64,000 nucleotides of DNA, from assembly GCF_001746365.1 (NCBI RefSeq), contig NZ_MJAJ01000017.1, forward strand, positions 1 to 64,000, read 5' to 3'. Position 1 is the first letter of the stretch; each line of letters begins with the position of its first letter. Of the stretch, positions 48,255 through 55,199 are shown piece by piece. A program made the position numbers and the translations under genes. This DNA comes from Streptomyces sp. LUP30 (GTDB lineage Bacteria; Actinomycetota; Actinomycetes; Streptomycetales; Streptomycetaceae). The notes beneath the pieces were generated by a model. The model made no database searches and was not told where the DNA came from. It saw only the letters and a list, made by a program, of their open reading frames with translations.

Positions 48255-48913
48255 CGTACCACAGCCTGCGCAAACGCGCCCCGGAACCCGAACCGGAAGC
48301 GGCCGTCGAGGAAGAGCCTGGCGGGGAAAAGCAGGCCGAGTCCGGCACCGACGAGACCTCCCCGGCCGCCCGCGGCGGCGGCCTCTGGGCAGGCATCAGC
48401 GGGCCCGGCCTCTGGCTCGCAGCCCACGGCCGCACCGACCTGGCGTGGAGCCTCTACGTGGGGTCGGTGTGGGCGATCGGCTTCTACGGCGGCTGGATCG
48501 CGGCCGGCATTGTCATCGCATGGCTGCTCACGGTCGGGCTGTTCACGCCAAAGGAGTACCTGGACCGGCTCGCCACGGCCATCGAACGCCGCTTCTCCGG
48601 CCCCGCGCAGAAGCCGCCTACCGCGCCGCCCAGCAGCGGCGGAGAGGCCATTCGCGGGCTCCTCCTCGACCTCATCGGAGAGGGGAGAGGAGTGCACCTG
48701 CGCACCGTCCTCGACCACCTCCAGGAGCACGGCCAGTGGGAGGGCAAGGAGGTGTCTGATCTGAGGCGGCATTTGGAGGCCCTGGGCATCCCCGTCCGGC
48801 CCAAGGTGAAGGTGGGCGGAACACCCACCCGCGGGGTCCTGAAAGCCGATCTCGAAGCACTCCCCCCGATCGAGGAGACGTCCCCGTCTCCCGCCCCGTC
48901 TCCCGCCGTCTGA
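48251..48913 (+). CDS. Membrane protein with C-terminal winged-helix-like domain
   Basis: 220 aa, GTGA overlap. Acidic N-terminus, one or two membrane segments (about residues 65-105), then a helical domain (GRGVHLRTVLDHLQEHGQW, VSDLRRHLEALGIPV) like the winged helix at the end of FtsK/Tra proteins. Suggests a DNA-related function at the membrane. Confidence 0.65.
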   Translation: MTYHSLRKRAPEPEPEAAVEEEPGGEKQAESGTDETSPAARGGGLWAGISGPGLWLAAHGRTDLAWSLYVGSVWAIGFYGGWIAAGIVIAWLLTVGLFTPKEYLDRLATAIERRFSGPAQKPPTAPPSSGGEAIRGLLLDLIGEGRGVHLRTVLDHLQEHGQWEGKEVSDLRRHLEALGIPVRPKVKVGGTPTRGVLKADLEALPPIEETSPSPAPSPAV

Positions 48914-48973
48914 CCTGCACGTCTACCTTCTGTCTCCCCGCCGTCTCCCGCCCCTCTCCCGGGGTGGGAGACA
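48886..48973. repeat. GTCTCCCGCC repeats and hairpin
   Basis: GTCTCCCGCC at 48886-48895, 48898-48907 and 48943-48952, the near copy GTCTCCCCGCC at 48932-48942, and an inverted GGGTGGGAGAC (48963-48973) that can pair with the last direct copy. Confidence 0.55.
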
Positions 48974-48995
48974 TACCTGTACCCGAGGATGCGCC

Positions 48996-49244
48996 ATGCC
49001 GTGGATCTATGAATGCCGGGCCTGCGAAGCTCGTTCGCCTGAGGAGCGGGAGCGCCGCGACGACGCCGAGGACGAACTCGTCGAGCATCGGCGCCGCGTG
49101 CACGGCGGGCTGCGGCCGGACGCCGGCGACGAGGTGCGGCGTGTGCACGCCGCGGCCCGCGGGGATGGTGTCCTGCCGGCCGGGTGGGGGTGGGCGCTGC
49201 TCGTCCTGCTGGCGCTTTTGTTGGCGAACTGCCGGGGCTGGTGA
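48996..49244 (+). CDS. Small zinc-finger protein with C-terminal membrane segment
   Basis: 82 aa. YECRACEARSPEERE, HRRRVHGGLRPDAGD gives a C-x2-C...H-x4-H pattern, then WALLVLLALLLANC as membrane anchor. Similar small proteins travel with Spd genes in Streptomyces elements, supporting the plasmid-like module. Confidence 0.7.
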   Translation: MPWIYECRACEARSPEERERRDDAEDELVEHRRRVHGGLRPDAGDEVRRVHAAARGDGVLPAGWGWALLVLLALLLANCRGW

Positions 49245-49294
49245 CCCCCGGCCTGCCACACTGGAGGCACGCGCCGGGACCGCTCGGCACCACG

Positions 49295-49331
49295 AAGGCC
49301 CCACCGGGTTCCCCCGTCCCGGTGGGGCCTT
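49295..49331 (+). terminator. Strong terminator after Spd-like module
   Basis: 14-bp exact stem AAGGCCCCACCGGG/CCCGGTGGGGCCTT, 9-base loop. Confidence 0.85.
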
Positions 49332-49427
49332 ACGCGTGAATCCCGCCACCCGGACAGCCCCATCCTGCCAAGAGCCGTGGGCTGACTGGGTTACCCGCTG
49401 TCAGCGGCCCCAGGTTCACTGCGCGGC

Positions 49428-50018
49428 ATGCAAACGATCTCGCTGAAATGCCCCTGTGGACGGTTCATGGCACCCGACGGTCGAGCCGGGCGCGGGGCCT
49501 TCCGCTGCGGGTGCGGCCTGCGCGGAATCCGGGCTGTCGAGCGCATCGACTCAGTACGCCGTTGCACCTACGGCAACTGCCGAACCCGGGCAACCACGCC
49601 AGAGCCGCTGAAGTTCTGCCTGGATCACGAGGCCGAGGCTGCGTCTCGGTTGGGCTACCTGGCCGGCACGCAGGTACTGGAGCGCTTCCTTGAACGCAGC
49701 CCTCAAACGCGGGCCCGGCACTTCGGGGGTGCGGTCGCTCCGCTACCGAAGACGACGGATCAGCCGTCGGTGGTGTACTTCGCCCGGCGGGAGGTACTGA
49801 TCAAGATCGGGACGAGTGTGCGGCTTCGTCAACGTATGTCCTCGCTGGCGACCCTGGTACTGGCGACTGAGCCCGGTGATCTTGTCCTGGAGAGCCAGTT
49901 GAAGCGCCGGTTCCGCCACCTGCTGGCGGTGGGGCGGGAGTGGTTCCACCCGGGCCCGGAACTCATTGCCTACATCAACGATGTGCGTGCGGCCTCCGGA
50001 GCCCCACCAATTAGCTGA
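49428..50018 (+). CDS. Zinc-ribbon/T5orf172 (GIY-YIG superfamily) protein
   Basis: 196 aa. N-terminal ribbon: CPCGRFM, RCGCGLRG, then CTYGNCRTRAT and CLDHEAEA. C-terminal T5orf172 domain from about residue 112: VVYFARREVLIKIGTSVRL, ESQLKRRFRHLL, GREWFHPGPEL. This is the second T5orf172 copy in 3 kb. Probably DNA-binding or a nuclease. Confidence 0.75.
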   Translation: MQTISLKCPCGRFMAPDGRAGRGAFRCGCGLRGIRAVERIDSVRRCTYGNCRTRATTPEPLKFCLDHEAEAASRLGYLAGTQVLERFLERSPQTRARHFGGAVAPLPKTTDQPSVVYFARREVLIKIGTSVRLRQRMSSLATLVLATEPGDLVLESQLKRRFRHLLAVGREWFHPGPELIAYINDVRAASGAPPIS

Positions 50019-50074
50019 CCGGCCTGATGAGGCCCCGTCCCAGAATCCGGGCGGGACCTTCGTCATGCCGGCGC

Positions 50075-50407
50075 TCAGCTGGCGGGTAGCGCGCTGGTGT
50101 CGCACTCCATGCACCGGAACCCAGGCGGTGGCGCGCCGTGGCAAGTCCTGCAGTTCGCGGGCGGCAGGAGCAGCTCCTCGATGCCTGTGTCGAAGACGGC
50201 CGCCAGCGCGACGAGGTCGTCAACGTCGACGTGCCGCTGCCCGGTGTCGATGGCGCTCAGCCCGAGTGCGGGGATCGCGCGGCCGACGCGCGCGAGGCGT
50301 TCCTCCACGTCTCGGTACCCCCAGTGGCGCTGCTCGCGGAGGCGTCGGACGTTGCGTCGCACGTTGTTCCCGGCCGAGCTGAGCGGGCCGCTCGCCGCCT
50401 CGCTCAC
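50075..50407 (-). CDS. XRE protein with C-terminal zinc knuckle
   Basis: 110 aa. Cro/C1-type HTH about residues 15-75 (VRRLREQRHWGYRDVEERLA, LSAIDTGQRHVDVDDLVALA). The tail CRTCHGAPPPGFRCMEC is a four-cysteine knuckle. Last gene of the four-gene leftward cassette; its start overlaps the stop of the gene before by 4 bases. Confidence 0.78.
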   Translation of the reverse strand: MSEAASGPLSSAGNNVRRNVRRLREQRHWGYRDVEERLARVGRAIPALGLSAIDTGQRHVDVDDLVALAAVFDTGIEELLLPPANCRTCHGAPPPGFRCMECDTSALPAS

Positions 50408-50709
50408 GTCTGCTCCCCGTCCGGGCGCACCGGGCCCGCGCCGCGCAGCCGTGCGATCTCCGTCCGGAGAACCTGGATCGTCATCACGAACTGCTCGGTG
50501 GTGTGCGTGGCCAGATGCTCGCGCAGTGCCGCCTCCGTCTGCTCAGCGTTCTGCCGCACCAGCTCACCGGCCATCCTCTGGATCGCTTCGGGGGCGATCG
50601 GCGTAGAGGCGTGTGACGGGATCCAGGCGTCGGGGAACGGCACTCGGTCGTGGTGCCAGCCGCATTCGAGGGGGCACAGGTAACGGGTCGTACCCGCGAC
50701 GGGGCTCAT
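50404..50709 (-). CDS. Small cassette protein with C/H site and coiled coil
   Basis: 101 aa, 4-base overlaps at both ends. The N-terminus YLCPLECGWHHDRVPF has Cys/His ligands; the rest is a long helix (LREHLATHTTEQFVMTIQVL). Unknown, third in the cassette. Confidence 0.68.
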   Translation of the reverse strand: MSPVAGTTRYLCPLECGWHHDRVPFPDAWIPSHASTPIAPEAIQRMAGELVRQNAEQTEAALREHLATHTTEQFVMTIQVLRTEIARLRGAGPVRPDGEQT

Positions 50710-51170
50710 CCGGTCGTCTCCTCGCTGCCCGCCGGGCGCTCCCGTCGCTTCCTGTTGACCCGCTCGTGCATCAGCTCGATCAGGACGTCAGACCGTGAGC
50801 GGCCCTCCTCGACGGTGGCGTCGAAGGCTCGGCGTAGCGCCGGGTCGGCTCGGAACGTCACCACCTTGGTCTGCCCCGTCGCGGGCCTCCCGCCGCCACG
50901 TCCCTGAGTCATCTTGCCGTTCTCGTCCGGGCGGATGACGTTCCATCTGGGGTTCTGGGTAGTGATGGTCTCCGCTTCCGCCGCCTCGGCCTCGGCGCGG
51001 GTCGCCTTCCACTCGACGTCACGCCGCTCCACCTGTGGCCACCACGCCTTCTGACGTGCGTGGTAGGTCCAGCGGACGTCGGGGTCGTTGGTGATGCCTA
51101 CGTACAGGAGGTTGCTCTCCTTGTCGTAGAGGCGGTAGAGCGCGGTTCGTTCGGCGGCGACCAGAGTCAT
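50706..51170 (-). CDS. GIY-YIG nuclease domain fused to ribbon-helix-helix domain
   Basis: 154 aa, 4-base overlaps at both ends. Residues about 9-90: LYRLYDKESNLLYVGITNDP, HARQKAWWPQV and TRAEAEAAEAETI, a GIY-YIG domain (the GIY is LYV-G-I here, with Arg and Glu in place). Residues about 100-140 (VVTFRADPALRRAFDATVEE, SRSDVLIELM) form a CopG/Arc-like ribbon-helix-helix. The fusion would tether a nuclease fold to a specific site. Confidence 0.78.
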   Translation of the reverse strand: MTLVAAERTALYRLYDKESNLLYVGITNDPDVRWTYHARQKAWWPQVERRDVEWKATRAEAEAAEAETITTQNPRWNVIRPDENGKMTQGRGGGRPATGQTKVVTFRADPALRRAFDATVEEGRSRSDVLIELMHERVNRKRRERPAGSEETTG

Positions 51171-51385
51171 GACGGCTTGACCTTCCCGTCGCGGATGCGG
51201 GCGACGTACTCGCGGGTGAACCCGGATGCCTTGACGACCTCGTTCAGCCGGCCGCGCACGGGGTCCTCGCCGCGCAGCTCGGGGAAGACCTGCGGGATCA
51301 GTTCGAAGACCCGGGCTCGGTCTGCGGCCATGCGTTCGGTGAGCTGCTGGATCTCTTCGATCTTCTGCTCGTCGGTGTCTGCCAT
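51167..51385 (-). CDS. Small HTH protein, first gene of leftward cassette
   Basis: 72 aa, ATG after GAGGG. Helical N-terminus (EEIQQLTERMAADRARVFEL) and a C-terminal HTH-like block (LNEVVKASGFTREYVARIRDG). Faces the TAGGCCTA operators, so a likely local regulator. Confidence 0.68.
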   Translation of the reverse strand: MADTDEQKIEEIQQLTERMAADRARVFELIPQVFPELRGEDPVRGRLNEVVKASGFTREYVARIRDGKVKPS

Positions 51386-51404
51386 GCCCTCAGTATGCCA
51401 TCTC

Positions 51405-51461
51405 AGTAGGCGAACACGATAGGCCTACCCCGTTGACATGTGGAGTGAGTAGGCCTACTGT
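51405..51461. promoter_or_regulatory. Promoter with three TAGGCCTA-type operator sites
   Basis: Rightward promoter TTGACA (51433-51438), 17-bp spacer, TACTGT (51456-51461). The perfect palindrome AGTAGGCCTACT (51448-51459) overlaps the spacer and -10. A second site ATAGGCCTAC is at 51419-51428 and a half site AGTAGGC at 51405-51411. Confidence 0.75.
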
Positions 51462-51501
51462 GTAGTCATAGCCAGTCGGGCACAGCACCACGGAGGCAGC
51501 A

Positions 51502-51834
51502 ATGCAGAACACCACCCACGCCAACTGCCTCCGCTGCGGCCGCACCCTCCGTACCGCCAAGTCGCAGGCCGCCGGATACGGCGCGAAGTGCGCCGCCAAG
51601 GTCCGCAACGCCCCCGTCGACACCACCGACTACAAGACCCACCAGATCACCAGCGCCCGCGAGTTGATCGAGGACGGCGCGATCATCCCCCTCCGCTCCG
51701 TCATCTTCATCACCGTCAGCACCGACGGCACCGAGACCTACAAGACCGCCCCCACCGGGTGTACGTGCCCCGCCGGCACCAAGGGCAGCCGCTGCTACCA
51801 CACCCTCGCCGCACAGATGCTGCTCGCAGCCTGA
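51502..51834 (+). CDS. Zinc-finger protein with SWIM-like C-terminus
   Basis: 110 aa, ATG after CACGGAGGCAGC. N-terminal CLRCGRTLRTAKSQAAGYG...C finger as in small actinophage proteins; C-terminal CTCPAGTKGSRCYHTLAAQM fits the CxC...CxH SWIM pattern. Directly under the TTGACA promoter. Possible nucleic-acid binder. Confidence 0.73.
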   Translation: MQNTTHANCLRCGRTLRTAKSQAAGYGAKCAAKVRNAPVDTTDYKTHQITSARELIEDGAIIPLRSVIFITVSTDGTETYKTAPTGCTCPAGTKGSRCYHTLAAQMLLAA

Positions 51835-51847
51835 ACAGGAGAAACGC

Positions 51848-52174
51848 ATGACCGACACCACCCAGCCGCAGCCCCTCGCCGTCGACCAGGAGGTCGAGTT
51901 CGACGACGGACGCGGGAACACCCTCACAGGCGTCATCACCCTGGTCTGGGACAAGCCGAAGACCGACCCCTACGTCAGCATCGTCACCTCGTTCGAGGAC
52001 CAGCCCCGCAAGTTCGTCCGCAGCTCCAGCCGGGTTCAGCGCACCGCCACCGCCGGAGCGAGCAGCGGCCCGCTGCCGGACTGCACGGTCGCGCAGCACG
52101 GGGACGAGAGCCTCTGCGGCTGCATGGGCTGCATCGAGTACACGGCCGACCAGAACGGCGACTACGGCTGCTGA
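51848..52174 (+). CDS. Phage protein of unknown function
   Basis: 108 aa, ATG after AGGAGAAACGC. Beta-rich (VEFDDGRGNTLTGVITLVWD), ending with CGCMGCIEYTADQNGDYGC. Unknown. Confidence 0.66.
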   Translation: MTDTTQPQPLAVDQEVEFDDGRGNTLTGVITLVWDKPKTDPYVSIVTSFEDQPRKFVRSSSRVQRTATAGASSGPLPDCTVAQHGDESLCGCMGCIEYTADQNGDYGC

Positions 52175-52182
52175 GTGTCGAG

Positions 52183-52205
52183 CCCGGCCCTCGACAGGGG
52201 CCGGG
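52183..52205 (+). terminator. Hairpin
   Basis: CCCGGCCC (52183-52190) pairs with GGGCCGGG (52198-52205), just after the stop at 52174. Confidence 0.6.
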
Positions 52206-52299
52206 CCTCGCCACGGTCACCGTGCTCTACCCCGTCGACTGCCTGATCGCCCGCCGCGTCCAGATGCTCGCCGACGCCCTCGCTGCCTAGGAGCCCCCG

Positions 52300-52476
52300 A
52301 TGCCCCGTTCCGAACACCTCGCCGACATGTCCACCCGTGGCCTCCAGGAGGAACGCGAAGCCTGCCTCCAGCTCACCGACAGCAACTTGAACAGGTGCAG
52401 CGAGTCCGTGACCGAGTACCACGCCGACTATGCCGACCGGATCAGCGACGAAATCGACCGCCGAACCAACCCCTGA
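52300..52476 (+). CDS. Small acidic phage protein
   Basis: 58 aa, ATG at 52300 after TAGGAGCCCCCG. Helical (MSTRGLQEEREACLQLTDSN; DEIDRRTNP). Unknown. Confidence 0.55.
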   Translation: MPRSEHLADMSTRGLQEEREACLQLTDSNLNRCSESVTEYHADYADRISDEIDRRTNP

Positions 52477-52509
52477 ACCCCGCCCCACCGCCCGCCCGAC
52501 CACGACAGG

Positions 52510-52944
52510 ATGAACCACATGACCGAGCAGCCCGCGCCGCGCCCCTGCGCCTCGTGTCCGTACCGGCAGGACGTCCCCTCCGGGGTGTGGGCGGCGAGCG
52601 AGTACGCAAAACTGACCCTGTACGACGCCCCGACCCACGCGCAGCCGCCCCGGCTGTTCCTGTGTCACCAGCACGACCGTGACGACGACCGGGCCCGCGT
52701 GTGTGGTGGGTGGGCGGGATGCCACGACGGTGACCACCTGCTTGCCTTGCGGGTCGCGGTGTCGTCGGGGGAGATCAGCGTGGAGACCGCCGACGCTATC
52801 CGTGACTACGTGTCTCCGGCGCCGCTGTTCGCCTCGGGCGCGGAGGCTGCCGCACATGGCGTGCGCGAGATCCGAAGCCTCAGCCCGGACGCCTGTACCG
52901 CGATCCGCAAGATCAGCCGCAACCGCAGTGACCTCACCGCCTGA
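52510..52944 (+). CDS. DUF6283-like protein
   Basis: 144 aa (an ATG at 52519 is an alternative). PCASCPYRQDVPSGVWAASE, then LFLCHQHD...VCGGWAGCHD is the cysteine-rich pattern of this Streptomyces/phage family. A helical C-terminus follows. Function unknown. Confidence 0.77.
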   Translation: MNHMTEQPAPRPCASCPYRQDVPSGVWAASEYAKLTLYDAPTHAQPPRLFLCHQHDRDDDRARVCGGWAGCHDGDHLLALRVAVSSGEISVETADAIRDYVSPAPLFASGAEAAAHGVREIRSLSPDACTAIRKISRNRSDLTA

Positions 52945-52981
52945 CCCCTGCCGGCCTCGAACCGCCACCAAGGAGGACCCC

Positions 52982-53155
52982 ATGGCCCACACCATCCGCT
53001 GCGCACACGATGACTGCGACGAGTACTCCTGCCGCGCCCCCTTCCAACCAGAGCCGCCCGACCTACAAGCCATCGCTCATCGAGCGGCCCTCGCCGCCGA
53101 CGGGTGGAGCGACATCGAAGGCCGGGACTACTGCCCCGACCACAGCCCCTGCTAG
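52982..53155 (+). CDS. Small Cys/His protein
   Basis: 57 aa, ATG after AAGGAGGACCC. CAHDDCDEYSC near the start and DYCPDHSPC at the end form a likely zinc site. Unknown. Confidence 0.65.
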   Translation: MAHTIRCAHDDCDEYSCRAPFQPEPPDLQAIAHRAALAADGWSDIEGRDYCPDHSPC

Positions 53156-53207
53156 AACCCGCCTGACCGCCCTACGCTCAATCCTCCGCCACCGAAAGGA
53201 CCCCGCC

Positions 53208-53450
53208 ATGGCCAGTCACTTCGTGGACTGCATCACGATGCAGTGGTACGCGCTTCCCACCTCGCCGTGCACCTGCCCACCGTGGGTGGGGCTCGACCCG
53301 GACGGCTGGTACCGCCTCGACTGCTCCGACCCCGCCGACCCTCGGATCGTCGAGTACGGCGACGAAGACCGCGACGACGAGGCACCGCTGACTCTGGACG
53401 ACGCGATCCAGGAACTCCTCGCCCTGGAGCAGCAGGACGACCCCGCCTGA
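53208..53450 (+). CDS. Small phage protein
   Basis: 80 aa, ATG after GAAAGGACCCCGCC. CITMQWYALPTSPCTCPP, then an acidic tail (DDAIQELLALEQQDD). Unknown. Confidence 0.62.
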   Translation: MASHFVDCITMQWYALPTSPCTCPPWVGLDPDGWYRLDCSDPADPRIVEYGDEDRDDEAPLTLDDAIQELLALEQQDDPA

Positions 53451-53467
53451 CCCCGCCGCACACGCCA

Positions 53468-53505
53468 AGGGCCCGCCCCCGGTTCGCCACCAGGGAACGG
53501 GCCCT
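53468..53505 (+). terminator. Terminator
   Basis: AGGGCCCG (53468-53475) pairs with CGGGCCCT (53498-53505). Confidence 0.6.
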
Positions 53506-53627
53506 CACTCATGCCCGCGTACACCCGATCCGGTCACAGCACCGTCACAACCACCACAACCCACCCACACCCCGCCTACGCTCCACCCCCACCACCACCC
53601 GCACCCGCACCAACAGGGGGAAGCACC

Positions 53628-54242
53628 ATGACCCACCACAAGACCGCCACCATCACCGCCATCGGCATCCTCATCCTCAGCGGAACCGCCGCATGCAAAG
53701 ACACCAGCAGCGGCAGCAGCACGAGCAGCGGGAAGACCACCACGGGCAGCAGCAAAGCCGCCGAGGCCAAGGCCATCCCCAACTTCGTCGGCATGGGCCT
53801 CCAATCCGCCCAAGACACCGCCCAAACCGCCGGGTTCTACGCGCTGAAGTCCCACGACTCCCTCGGCCGGGACCGCAACCAGATCCTCGACCGGGACTGG
53901 AAGGTCTGCACCCAGAACATCGCGGCCGGAAAGACGGTACCGACGGACACCGAGCTGGACTTCGGCGCCGTAAAGCTCGACGAAACCTGCCCGACCAAGG
54001 ACGAGAAGGCACCCTCGACGGCCGATGGGACGATGCCCGACTTCAAGGGCAAGTCGGTGAAGGCCGCACGCGCCGCCCTCGACTCCGGCACGTCGATCAC
54101 CGTGAAGGACGCCAGCGAGCACCGGTTCATCCTCGTCGAGTCGAACTGGCAGGTGTGCAGCCAGAGCCCGGCCGCGGGCACCACGCTGAACGGGCAGCCG
54201 GTCGAGTTCACCGCGGTCAAGTTCGGGGAGTCCTGCCCCTGA
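53628..54242 (+). CDS. PASTA-domain lipoprotein
   Basis: 204 aa from ATG 53628 after AGGGGGAAGC. Signal peptide with lipobox SGTAAC (Cys about residue 22), a Ser/Thr/Gly linker, then two PASTA-like repeats: IPNFVGMGLQSAQDTAQTAG (about residue 50) and MPDFKGKSVKAARAALDSG (about 135). PASTA domains bind peptidoglycan or muropeptides. It stands alone between terminators just before the late genes, fitting a lysogenic-conversion or superinfection-exclusion gene; that role is inference. Confidence 0.8.
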   Translation: MTHHKTATITAIGILILSGTAACKDTSSGSSTSSGKTTTGSSKAAEAKAIPNFVGMGLQSAQDTAQTAGFYALKSHDSLGRDRNQILDRDWKVCTQNIAAGKTVPTDTELDFGAVKLDETCPTKDEKAPSTADGTMPDFKGKSVKAARAALDSGTSITVKDASEHRFILVESNWQVCSQSPAAGTTLNGQPVEFTAVKFGESCP

Positions 54243-54250
54243 ACGCGCCT

Positions 54251-54290
54251 GGGGCCCCGGGGTGTGCCGCCACAGCCACCCCGGGGCCCC
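54251..54290. terminator. Strong bidirectional terminator
   Basis: 14-bp exact stem (54251-54264 with 54277-54290) between the lipoprotein gene and the leftward gene ending at 54310. Confidence 0.85.
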
Positions 54291-54309
54291 TGCCCAGCCC
54301 GCCACTGCC

Positions 54310-54507
54310 CTAGTGACGCTTACGCCCCCGCGCTTGACGCGTGCGGGCGGCTTTCCTGGCCATCAGGCTGCGGGCTGCGTGAGTGCGGCCCTCGTTCGAG
54401 ATCCTCGCGGCACGGGACTTCGACATGCCCTGACGTCGCAATGCGCGATACACGGCGAAGCGCGTCCGATAGACGAACCCTGCCCTACCGCCTCGGTCGG
54501 ATACCAT
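54310..54507 (-). CDS. Small basic protein (DUF7218-like)
   Basis: 65 aa, very Arg-rich. The core VYRALRRQGMSKSRAARISNEG is a recognisable block in short actinophage proteins near the terminase genes. Leftward, against the late operon. Probably binds nucleic acid. Confidence 0.7.
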   Translation of the reverse strand: MVSDRGGRAGFVYRTRFAVYRALRRQGMSKSRAARISNEGRTHAARSLMARKAARTRQARGRKRH

Positions 54508-54561
54508 CGCCCGCCACCATCCAGCACGATCGAATCAAAGCCTCAACACTGCCATAGCCTA

Positions 54562-54573
54562 CGATTCAAAGGT
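54562..54573 (+). promoter_or_regulatory. CGATTCAAAGGT element before late operon (copy 1)
   Basis: The same 12 bases recur at 56822-56833 before the portal gene, and CGAATCAAAG is at 54531-54540. Each full copy lies some 20-25 bp upstream of a start codon. Candidate late promoter or activator site. Confidence 0.5.
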
Positions 54574-54597
54574 ACTCGGTCGTAGGAGGCATCCACC

Positions 54598-55197
54598 ATG
54601 GCCAACCCGAACCAAAACGTCCGCGGCCGCGGCGGCCGCTACATGCCCAGCCCAGAAACCGCCATCCGCGACGCCAAAGCCGCAGAGGTCCGCGCCAAAG
54701 GCCGCACCTACCAGCAGGTCGCCGACGAATGCGGCTACGCCAGCAGCCGCAGCGCCTGGGAAGCTGTACAACGCGCCATCGCCGCCGTACTGAAAGAGCC
54801 CGGCGAGGCGGTCCTGCACTTCGAGTTGGAGCGCCTCGACGCCGAACTCCTCCGCCTCGACGGCCTCGAAGCCGCCGCCCGCAAAGTCCTCACCGCCCGC
54901 CACATCACCGTCAGCAACGGCCGCGTCATCACCCACCCCGAAACCGGCGACCCCATGGAAGACGACGGCCCCGTCCTCCAAGCCATCGACCGCCTCATCA
55001 AGATCGAAGATGCCCGGCGCCGCAACGGGGAGAGGCGCGCCAAGCTCACCGGCATCGAGGCCGCGGTCAAGGTCGACGCCACCGTGCACGAGGTGACGCA
55101 ACAGGACCTCGAACTGCAGGAGATGCTCCGCGACGCCAAAGCCCGCGTCGCCGCCCAAGAGCAGGCGCTTCGGGACGGCCCCGGCGGCGAGGCCTGA
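54598..55197 (+). CDS. Terminase small subunit
   Basis: 199 aa, ATG after AGGAGGCATCCACC. HTH-like N-terminus (IRDAKAAEVRAKGRTYQQVADECGYAS split over about residues 20-48), central helices, coiled coil (LQAIDRLIKIEDARRRNG), acidic end. Its place directly before the large subunit and its size support the call. It would recognise the packaging site. Confidence 0.82.
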   Translation: MANPNQNVRGRGGRYMPSPETAIRDAKAAEVRAKGRTYQQVADECGYASSRSAWEAVQRAIAAVLKEPGEAVLHFELERLDAELLRLDGLEAAARKVLTARHITVSNGRVITHPETGDPMEDDGPVLQAIDRLIKIEDARRRNGERRAKLTGIEAAVKVDATVHEVTQQDLELQEMLRDAKARVAAQEQALRDGPGGEA

Positions 55198-55199
55198 CC

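Noticed and set aside
52222..52290. 22-codon GTG frame before the 52300 gene
   Set aside because: Too short, no convincing ribosome site and no recognisable pattern.
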